From the NCBI GenBank assembly GCA_963576725.1, contig OY755240.1, positions 59,458,633 to 59,522,632 on the forward strand: 64,000 nt of DNA, written 5' to 3'. The position numbers and the translations under genes were made by a program. Every line of letters starts with the position of its first letter. Position 1 is the stretch's first letter. The DNA comes from Azorinus chamasolen. Taxonomy: Eukaryota; Mollusca; Bivalvia; Cardiida; Solecurtidae. Below the pieces are notes generated by a model that ran no database searches, was not told the DNA's origin, and saw only the letters and a program-made list of their open reading frames with translations. Shown here piece by piece: positions 9,984-21,900 of the stretch.

Positions 9984-12900
9984 GTACGTATGCTAGTCTG
10001 TGCATCACATATACAGTTGAACTTCGATATCTCGAACTTCAAGAGATCAAACGAATTACTGCGAAACAACAGAAGTTCGAGTTATCCGATTTCTAATTTG
10101 AACAATTTTCTCAATTACAGAATATTTGTTGCAGATATGATTCGTATGATAGTCTGTGTATCACAGATACAGTAAAACCCCTCTAATGCGACCATCAAAA
10201 TTGGGCAAAATTCTGGGTCGCAGAGGCAGGTGGTAGCTTAATGCAGGACTAAAGTTATGCAGAAAGCTCCTATAGGACCTTTCTGCATAACTTTCGTCCT
10301 GCATTAAGCAACAACGTGCTTTAAACGACGCCAGTGGCTCTTTATAAAGTGGTCGCATTCACGGGATTTTACTATTGAAGATGACATTTTTGGAGAGAAA
10401 AAGGTATAGGTTGCATATGACTTGTTATATATTCGGTATGTTTGGTCACTCATCCTAGTTATTTAATGCAATATCAGTTAATTAATTCATTCAGGCGTTT
10501 GATTCAAAGAAATACACATTTCAGAATTGTGGTGCTTATGGTGGTTGGCACTATGAGTTAAAATAGGTAAAATAGCCTTTAACCTAGAACGTCTCGCGAT
10601 CCAATACATGGGACATAGGAAAACAGTGTAGACCCAGAATAGAATGCTTTGGATTGAGTCTCTGGTCAGGGTCTGCTCTGTATGTTATACCAATAAATGC
10701 AAAAATTTGAACCTGGTGCAATTGCGACTCCGATTCTAAAAAGTGTTAGAGAAACTATATAGCATGGACCCTGAAGAGAAGCTGAGTGGCACGGCGTCTC
10801 AGCTGGATCCCAACTGTTTGTCAATGAGAGTCAGATGACAATTAGCGTGTGATGTACACATATTAGCCTTTGAATACTGAATGACTCAGCGCTACAGTAT
10901 AGGCGCGTACCCTTATACTACATTCGCTATTTCTCAACAAACAGTATACAGTAAAACCCTTCTAATGCGACCATTTAATGAATAAACATACCTGTCTTTA
11001 TAACCAGGTGGCTCTAGGAGCTTTCTGCATAACTTTCTTCCTGCATTAAGCTTCCACCTGCCTTTGCCATTGTGAATTATGCCCTTTTTGTTGGTCGCAT
11101 TAGAGGGGTTTTACTGTACTGTGGACGCTCTTTAGAATCGTCTCGAAGACTAATCTAAAGAAGGGTCACAGTTTATGGTTTGATATATATATATACAAGA
11201 AAATCATTGATGCTAAGCATCAAAAGGCGCGTATTACTGAATAATAGTCAAACCTATTTTATATAATATTTAAATATGGGGTAAAGTAACAACGAACATT
11301 TTTTTTATTTTACTGCATACATGTTTCGATTTACATCTTCATCAGGACATAACAAAGTGGAATGGACGTCATATTTTTTTTAATATAATATCTAAGTAAT
11401 GTCAAAAAATGTCTAAATGTTTTAGACTAATCATATGGCCTTTGTAACTTAAAAAAATCATCAGTTTCATCACAAAAGGCCCTTGAATCGGCAGGCATTT
11501 CAGTCGGGTGACCCTAGTTATACCCATTCAGTCTCACACTAGACATAATAGTATTCATTTCATACTGTATATTATCCAATTCGAGATAGCAAAGTTCAAC
11601 TGTATGTCTAAATGAAAAGCCAAGGAGTGTCTATATCATTTCATAAGTAAACAGAGAAGATTCAGTAGGAGCCATTATATAAATGACAATTGTGATATGA
11701 TATATGCAGAAATGAATCCAATAAAAAATAAGGACATATGTTGTTGTTAGATGTTAGCCTTAAGCCTGTCGCTGGCGAATGAATGATTATTTTTGAGAAC
11801 ACTTTGGGTCCAGATGATATGTTGAGTAACTCAGTTTCTTGCTTGCATATAGCGGGTGAAAATTTGTGTAAAAAAACAACAACTTTCAACAAAAAATGTG
11901 CACTCATAATTAAATTTAATCCGATCATACCCGCCGTTAAATTGAGTGATACATCATAAAAGAAATAACCAATTAAATAATTAGTACAAACTGTCGCGGC
12001 TATAAACATCTCTGATGACACACGTGCAAACAGGTACCACCATTAACAGTAATTTGCTATTACAAAATAATTCAAACAGCTATTGATTTTGTTTGTTTGA
12101 TACTTATAAAGGTTATATTTTAATTACAATTAAACCATTATCTACTGTCTATATCGTTGATTCTGTAAAATCTTTGACTAACAGTTTACAAAATCATTAA
12201 TATAATTACAAATTTAAGCAATTATCAATATTTGCAGCATTTTTAAGCAAACATCAAATACTTTATTCTCGTGGGTTTATTTTCGTCATATAGAGTGGAA
12301 ACAGATGGGACTGTTGAGGAATAACTAAGTGCAATAGTTGACATTTAGGAACTGTCAAATCTGACTGTATTTCTCTTCGCGTTATTTGTTTCTTGTCAAG
12401 AATCCATTTTCCGACAGAGAACATATTTTGCTTAAATAAAATTTGATGTCTGTTACTGATTTATTTCACGTATTCCTTGGTCGTTTCGGTCCAAATCGTG
12501 GCCGAAACGACCAAGGCCGAAACGGATTGCGTCCGAAACGACCCGGGACCATTAATTTTGAGTCCACTCTAGGTTTACCCTGTTTGTAAAGATGTATCTA
12601 TGAAGTAAAATGTTGTGCCTGGGTCTTAAATCATGCTCTAGCATAAAATATGTGTATATATTAATTAAAAACACTAATTATTACATATTATTAATAACCC
12701 GCAATTCTTCACTCAATTACACTCCTTTCTAGGGAATTACTGGGGCGAAAGGAATAAGTAATCCGCTTTCCCTGTAAATGTCATCAATATATTAATGATG
12801 TGCTCATATATTCAGGTTTCTATCAGTATATTAATGCCAAATAAATTTAAAATATAAAAATTATGTACATATCATTTATAATAATTAATAAATAGCCGTT

Positions 12901-15900
12901 ATTAATTTTAGGCCGGTTCTATTGACACTTCGAAAAGTGTCGCTAGCAAGGCTTGCTAGTGCCACTTCGCACATAATAATCAACTTTTCGTGAGAATCAC
13001 CCCCAACACAAGAAAGTTTCCGCCCTATATTTACAGAAAGTCTAGTTATGGAAAAAATAAATATATGTTAAGCTTATATTATGATTTAAAAGTATGAATT
13101 AATAAAAATAAGGTAAGTTAGTATATAAAATGCGAAAAATTGAGATTATTTGGACAGTAATTGAGTGTTGTGTTAATGTCACTTAATTAGAGCTAGACCT
13201 TGCTAGTGCCACTTGTTTACATTGAGACCTGATTTTATACAGTTTTGCTTCAGATTTCCTAACAAACTGAATTGTATTTTAAACCCATATATATGAACAA
13301 GATGTTACAATGAAATACATACTGATAAGTTTGAAAATACGGGAGAAATCACAGAAAGAGGCAGCAAAGGATCGATAATCTACCATGATCTCATAGAATA
13401 TGTCCCTTTGTTTCACTTGCTAGTGACACTTGTTTTCTTTGGCAACGCGTTTGATACCATTTTGCTCTAGATTTCCTAAAAAAAAATAATTAGGATTTGA
13501 AACCCTCATATATGCACAATATTTTACAATGAAAAATATACTGATAAGTCTGAAAATACGGGATAAATCACAGAAAGTGGCAGCAAAGGAACGATAACCT
13601 ACTCCGACATAATAGAATTTTCAGCGATGATCTCCCTTTGGAGAACTTGCTAGTGACACTTTTTTTGTTTTACAACACATTTGATACCATTTAGCTCCAG
13701 ATTGTCGAACAAACTACATTTTATTTTAAACCCTAATATATGAATAAGATTTTACAATTAAATGATAAATATTAAAATATGGGAGAAATCACAGAAAGTA
13801 GCAGCAAATGTAACAATCTCTACAGTATATAAGACTATTTAGCCTAGATACCAGTTAAATGTTTAAGATAAATGGCATAATGACTTTCTTTGATAAAATG
13901 TTGTTTCAATTTATCATATTGATTATCCTTTAACCCCTCATATAAACGCGTTTTCATGCATCTGCAAACAGAGTAGACCCTGATCAGACGGCTCCACTAG
14001 GAGCCGTCTGATCTGGGTCTACTCTGTTTGCTAACATAATTTCAAAGATCTGTCTTTACTTTATAAAATGGCTACAATGCTCCACCTTCCATATTTCATA
14101 AACCTTTTTGTACATGAATATTCAGTAGGTATTGAAATTTGTAATAAACAGAACAGGGAAAGAGTTAAAAACAATAGAACATTCCTCAACCCGAACTATA
14201 TAGACCTTGTGTGTAACTTATATAAAAACGTATAAAATAAAATATTTATTATTCACATGTAGACATATGCCAAATATGACTGCAGCCACTGCTTCAGAAG
14301 AATAGTCTTTGTATCGTGAGAAACAGAATATTCGATGAAATTCGATTTATTTGCAGCTTATATAGGTACATGCATCTGTCAATCGGCTTAGATGTGAATG
14401 AGTAACACCAATTAATGTGTTTGTCCGCTTACCAACGCTCCCAGACACAATTCAACTGTCGCACGCGTGCTGTTTGGTGTTTGTATTGCAAACAACTCGT
14501 AATTACCAAAGACCTATGATAACACAGTGTTATCATAGGTCTTTGTAATTACCGACTCTGAAGTTTGTGTACCAAAGCTGACATTAACTCGGCTTGCACT
14601 CTGAGTTTTCAATCCTCTCTGAATCCGATATTCTATTCAATATTTCATGGAAATTTTGGGAAAGCGCTCGCATGTGATATACGAGGGATATTTTAATATT
14701 CGTGAAATATATATTTGGATTTATGTGAATGTGTAATTTCTTATTAGTTGTTATTTGGATTAATTACATACAGATCAACAATGACGTGGGTCATTTTGTT
14801 ATTAATTTAAATTTATATTTTACTATCTACACCACGTATAATTCTACTTTTATCTCGGGCAATATTCTTTCATTATTTTTCTTTCATCTTTATTCCATAT
14901 ATAAAGCTATTATCTCTATAGAGACTATGCAGGCTAATTACTTTTGCATATAATGAACGAATTTGATTATATATTAATGTCTTCATACATTCTGCCTTCA
15001 TAAAACATTGTCCAATATCTATTTAACTTGTACAATTGCTTCATTCATCAATTTCAAGGGTTTCCGGGATGACGGTGGTCCACTATCGGAATTATGGCCA
15101 TATTGTGTAATTCTCACGATGCGTGTGATTTTTACCCTTGCACCGGTTTAGAAAAAAAGTGGCAATAGACACTCCGTTAATTTTAATCCTCCTTTCGCCT
15201 CCTTTCGCCCAAAGCCATCATTTCGTCTTTTAGGCATACTCGGTTTCGCAACATCTTTGTCATTTCCTCGGTGATTATCCTTGATGATCTTGCCGTTGCG
15301 GTATATACATTTTGTATTAGCCCCGACCATAGGGGAAATCATTTTCTAACATTTTCATTTCCAAAATACATACAATTATACAGTGGAAACAAATATGTCA
15401 ACCTGTTTCCAACTACATATAATTGTATTATTCCAGCCATACTGTTTTTACACTTATTAACCACAAATTACAATTCCACAATAGTTTCACAAGTCCTAAT
15501 AAATCAGCCCTCCTACCAGTGAAATTCCACCTAATGCGTTACATATAGACGCGAAAGCTTATGCTTTCGCGCCGATAAAAAGAGAGAATAAAAAGAAATA
15601 CAGGAACTATTTTTGAAAATGTTTAAATTTACGCATCTTATCTGGACCTCTGGAATGTCCAAAGTGAATGTTTAACCCTTTCACCGCTGCAGTCGCATAA
15701 ATGCGCCACAACAAATAGAGCAGTCCCAGATCAGATGCCGCCTTTTCAAGGCGGCGTCTGATCAGGGACTTCACTATTTGTCTCAATCTCTATTTCTATA
15801 TATGTGCTTTATACCTTTGAAATTTGCATTTATTTATCTCATTTCCTTATTGTACTGAATGATTTAACAAACTCGGATAGCAGACGACAATTAGAAAATT

Positions 15901-18900
15901 TGCGCCGAAAGGGTTAAATGTTATTGTCCACTCAGTATTCAGGTTTACATTCTGAATGTCAAACAGTGCAGATCGTAATCAGGGGACACCTCTGATTAAC
16001 TCCTGATTTGGCACTACCTATTTTGCAAATGCCAGGAAATTGAAAATGGTAGCACATTGCACATTCCAGGATGCTCCTTTCCCGCATTCAAAGAGTTAAT
16101 GCTATTTGCTGGTTTGAGATTTACCAAACAACAAAGAAAATAACCACGCGATTGCATTGTACATAGGTCCAGATAATAAATTCTGAAGGGAGGTGATTTC
16201 AACACAAAACGAGAAAATTGCAGACTCGGTTTTATTGAGTCTGTTCATGAACAGTAATTGAAAGTGCAACACTGCTCACGCCCCCTAGCACCGGCTTAAG
16301 CGGTATTCAATTTTCAGAACAAGAAGTACTGAAATTAATGAAGATGCATAAATTAAAACATCATCAAGAATAACTTCTTTATTTCTCCACCAAGCCCTAT
16401 GTTATGACCACTCGTTAGATTAGTCTCGTAGAGACGATTCTAACGAGTGGTCACAGTATAGGGTTTGGTGGAGAAGTCTCGATTTAAAGTATGACAGGAA
16501 AAGCCACAAACAAGACGCAACCACCATCAAACCATTGATAGAAAACAAGCGACACACACTCACAACCACACACAAAACACACACACACACATACACACAA
16601 TATCAAAATTTAAAACATCAACAAACACACACGTACATGTACAAAGACACAAAGCCACACCAGGCAAACATAAAAGCAAGGGTGGCAAAGATAGTATCGC
16701 CTTGGAACGGTCAGTGGCAAAACAACCACGGGGTGTTAACCCATTTCCTCATATTGAGGAGTTTTGACGACTCTGTAAGAGTCACATTGTGAAACCATTG
16801 TGATAAATAGAGCATTTGCACCTATAGGAGCAAATGCTCTATTTATCACAATGGTTTCAATTTACAAAATTCAAAAAAAGTCCTTTTCTCTAGTTAATGC
16901 TCCTTTTCGGTAGATTTATCAAAAGAGGTTGTATCTAAAAATAGCCTATGAGGGAATGGGTTAAACCGCTTTATGGACGTTCTAACCTCACACGTATAAG
17001 ATGGCTAATGCAGGAAGAAAGGTGTGCAGAAACATCCCATGATTTGTTTTTGCGCTACTCTATTTTTAAGAACCTATGTTGAATTATTTAGTGGTTGTTT
17101 TATACTTTACCGGATGAATATGCATGCAACAAATAATAACACCATGTATTTGTATTACTTTATTTTTTATAATAGTATATCAGCACATGATGTGTCAGAA
17201 ACTGTAGAATCAAATCTATATTATTTCATAAACAAACAGAGCTGATTCTAATCAGATGGCTATAGAAACCATCTGGTTTGGGTCTGCTCTGCTTGCAAAG
17301 GCATGCGAAGGCATTTTTATAATGGAAATTGTCAATTAAGATTTGTCTTAATTTCTCATTTTGTTTCTGTTCTAGGCACAAGGACCGATATTTAACACCG
17401 GTATATTACAAAATGTCGGCTTTGTCATCGCGGACAAAGCGGATAATTTCACGTGCTTCTTAATCCATGATGTTGACTTGATGCCGACAAACGAAAACAA
17501 TTTATACACATGTGACCAAGTACCCATTCACTTTGCCTCAACCAACAGTAAATATAAAAACAGGTGAGAAATTATGAAACGTTATTTTACCTTTTACTTG
17601 TGTAATATTCATGCAAGAAATAACGTCTTCATGAATATTTATTTGCTGAATTTTTAAAATGTAATTATTTCAAGGTAATGTCAAAAACAAACAGAGCTGA
17701 CCCTGATCTGTTTGCAAATGCATGAAAAAAGGGTTAGTATATTTGTTTATCAAATGAATTCATTTTTCTTTACGTTTTCAAAATGATCTTTTCCTCTGGC
17801 ATATACTTATATACTTTTAGAAGTACAGTAAAACCTCTCTATAACAGCCACTAAATTGTGTTAATTAGTTGGTATTTAGGGCAGGTAGTTGCTTAAAGCA
17901 AAGTGAAAGTAAAATAGAACTCTCCTATAGGAGCGTTCTGTTTTACTTTCACCTTGCTTTAAGCAGTCACCTGCCTTTAACACAAAATACTTGATGTACT
18001 TAAGTGGCCGTTATAGAGAGGTTTTACTGTAGTGGCTTGTATAAGCAATTGACATTGATGGGTTCAGCAAACAGTGCAGACCCTGATCCTTCAAGAGCCC
18101 TCTGATCTGTGTTAACACTGTTTGACCATGTCGTTTTTAACCCATTTGCGCCCACGATCCTATATATGGGACGTAGGCAAACAGTGTAGACTCTGATCAG
18201 ACGCCGCATAATGCGGCGTCTGATCAGAGTCTACACTGTTTGCTGATCGGAATTTCAATATAAAACAAGACAAAATTGAAAAAATTAGGCCAGACATCCC
18301 TTCGATAAAAAATGGACTAATCCAATATGTAAACATTGAAGAATCCACTGAGCGCAAATGGGTTAAGAGACATCGGATACCAATGGGTTAAACAGTATAC
18401 AATTACTATAAACCCAATAGATGGCATGACCTTTGTCTAAGGTGAGCGTCACAGGGTCATCATGGCACATTAATGATTAGTCTAGACAACGTTTATAAGG
18501 GATAAGTATTTTGAGTCTTTGAAGAATATTTTCATTAGCATTCATTTCTATGTTCATTTCTATGGTATCAAACAAGATTGAGTAACGGGTCAGATGGTTC
18601 ACTCTTTGCATGCTAGGGACGAGTCTGTGGTAACGCTGAAAACACTTTGGGTCTAGGTGAGATGTCATAAAACTCAACAGTGTATGCTTAATGCAGAGCA
18701 GCAAATAAGCGTGTGTACTGATGTACTTAAATCGTTATTTCTCTACCAAACCCAATATTGTGAAGTATCTGTTTTATCAGTTTAGAGCATCAGTGCATAA
18801 ATCTTTCGGAGCACACCCTTTTTCAGTCGCTATCTCAAACTTTCAGAACATGACTATCAAGACCGCCGCTGGGCCTGGTCACTCATTTCTTTCGCGCCGT

Positions 18901-21900
18901 CCCATGTTCAGGAGCGTAGCTCAATCTAAAAGTAATGTACTAATTGTGGCTATAGGGGTCTAGGGGTATGCTACTCCCCGAACAATTTTGTTACGCTAGT
19001 GATGTATGTGGATATTTTGGTATATTCAGCATCATCTCACGGCACATACTCGTTTAACCAAATCAAGAAATGTAAAAGGCTGTTTTAAGACCCAACCTCT
19101 TTTAATAAATCTACCGAAAAGGAGTATCTACTAGAGAAAATGACGCTCCTATAGGAACAAATGCTCTTTTATCACGATGGTTTCAAAGGTAGCTTTTACA
19201 GAAGCGTCAAAAGGCATCAATATTTGGAAATAGGTTAAAGCTTACATGGCAAGACAGAAAATCTGTCAAAGTTTACACCTCTTAGCTTTCGATTTGTGTT
19301 CCATTTTTGCTTTAATAATGTTTTAACCTTTCAGATTGATATTACGCACGTTCTTAAGTGCGTATCGCTAGCTAAGTCCCTATTGTTGCATGTATTTACA
19401 TGTTGCCATCATTTACATTGTCATCAACTGTTACTTGTCCTGCAACAATTTCTCACGAACCGCAACCTGACTGGCATTTACAAACAATCCAGATGAGACG
19501 CCGAGTATCTCATTAGAATCCAAGCTGTTTGCCACTCAGTCAGTACGTTCAAAATATCTTGATAGAATCGGAAGTAGTCAACACTGCACCTGATTCAAAT
19601 TTGACATTATTTATTTTTACTTGGGGACAAGAATTAATTATTCAGTCGGTTTAGACATTTATCATATTGGTACCCTTGCATTTGGGATTAATTATTAACC
19701 CTTGGCTTGCTGAATTTTAAAATACATTTATCCTTCTTTACCCATGCCCTGTTGTATAATTACATATGTCTTCACTGTGTACAAGTATTTTGCTGTGCAA
19801 TCACTGCTGTGGAGTGCACTGGTTGCACAATCAACTTGTAAATAGTGCAGACCCTGATGAGACAGCTCCTACCGGAGCTGTCTCATCTGGGTCTTCACTA
19901 TTTACAGGTAGGTATATTGACGTGAATAGCAAGCGAAGGGTTAAATTCAGTTATGCATACTAAATATAACTATAAGTACAGTAATCCACTCTTAACCGGG
20001 CGTTAGATTAATATAAATCTCGGTATTGGAAACAGGTTGCAGCTTAATGCAGGATAAACGTGACTTTCACCCTGCATTAAGCAATAAGCAACCACCTGCC
20101 TAAATCTTATTTCTTCTCTACTAGAATTCAAGTTTAGAGGGTTTTTACTGTACATTGTTTTACAGTGGGATACCAAAGAACTATTTCGGTGGAGTAATAT
20201 CACTGAGGAGAGATATGTATTACAAAGTCAATGGCTTTAGTAATCTGTACTTTGGATGGGGCGGCCAGGATGATGACATCAGGGTCAGGTGAGTACGAAA
20301 TGTTGAGGACTTCATTCGAGTAACTTACTACTACTCCTGTGATTATCATCGCGTGATATAGAACCGATGGTGTCCTTGGATGATATAGAACCAATAGTGC
20401 CCTCGGGTGATATAGAACCAGTGTTATCCATAGATGGTATAGAATAAATGTCCTCGTGTGATATGGAACCGAATGGTGTACTAGGACGGTATAGAACTAA
20501 TGGTGTTCTCCTGTGATATAGAACCAATGGTATGCTCTGGTAAAATAGAACCAATGTTTTCCTCGGATGATATAGAACCAATGGTATGCTCTGGTAAAAT
20601 AGAACTAATGTTTTCCTCGGATGATATAGAACCAATGTTGTTCTCGGATTATATAGAACATATGTTGTCTTCGGAGTATATAGAACTAGTGTTGTCCATG
20701 GATGATAGAGAACTAATCGTGCCCTCGGATGTTTGTCCTCAGAGTATATAGAACTAGTTTTGTCCTTGGATGATATAGAACTAACCGTATCATCGGATGA
20801 TAGTGATATTAAATGAGTGTTCATTCACTTTTGGTGTTTAACAAATGCTTTGACTGAATTAATATTACACGAGCCTTGTTGAATGCCATACTAGTTAATC
20901 AATAGGAAACAGGAAAAGAACACGAATGTAATATACCTTTTTATCACACGACACACATAAAAGAACGTTTTCTATTCATGTTCGCATTGTCTATGCCATT
21001 TGCGTGTCATGTTACACGTGTGATTAATAAAAACGAATTAGCTATATTGAATAGGATTCAAGCAGTGTCATGTGATAATAGAATTGGATTGTCTTCCTGT
21101 AGTGGCGCTAATACAGTATCACATCATGCTTCTGCAGGTTGGTGCACGTTGGGTTAACACCCGCGGAGAGAGCAAGAGACATTGGTGTATACGAGGCTTT
21201 GTCTCACGAGCTAGATGCCGGGAACCCACGGAATCGTATGAAGTAAGCTAGTTTGCCCTATGAATATATGATTTGTTTACCAAATTACTGTCTCAAGCAT
21301 GTTTAATCATTCCTTCATAAAGAAAAAAGTGCTGAAACTATTTGTAACAGAGAAAATCAACATCAACCATAGTCCGTAGAAACTGTCTGATTAGGGATTG
21401 ACTTGCTTATGGAATGTATAGATCTAATTCTGAGGTTTGTATTTGGGCCAATTATTTCTTTATTAACCCTTGCAGTGCGGGACACGAGTCACTAATGTTT
21501 GCAAACAATATAGACCCAGATGAGAGGGTTCCTGCAGGATATGCACTGTTTCTCATGGTACCCTTTTCTTTAAAAAAAATCCCTAAATATTCACAATAAG
21601 CTTGACCTGTTAGAATTTTGGAATAGTCCATTTGAAAGGTCACCGTTATAAAGGTTAACCCTTTCACCGCCAATGTCGCATGGATGCACCACAAGGTATA
21701 TTGTTGTGCCAGATCAGACGCCACCTTCCTTCTCAAGGCGACGTCTGATCAGGGACTTTACTTTTTATTTCAATATCTGTTTCTATATCTGTGCTTTATT
21801 CCTTTGAAATTAGCATTTATTTATCTCATTTCCTTATTTTACTGTATGATTTAACAAACTTGGATTGCAGACGACAATTAGAAAATTGGCTCCGAAAGGA

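Noticed and set aside
11662..12021. 119-codon minus-strand ORF, partly hydrophobic
   Set aside because: Longest isolated ORF of the region but no domain, splice context or coding bias that I could recognise; lies in the copy A intron.
13199..13830. Possible CRISPR-like array
   Set aside because: Units are long (over 200 bp), contiguous and diverged, without short direct repeats and unique spacers; the sequence is eukaryotic.
15148..15342. 64-codon basic minus-strand ORF
   Set aside because: No recognisable domain and no adjoining exon.
20312..20824. 170-codon minus-strand and 83-codon plus-strand ORFs
   Set aside because: Products of the degenerate 30-bp minisatellite in the copy A intron.
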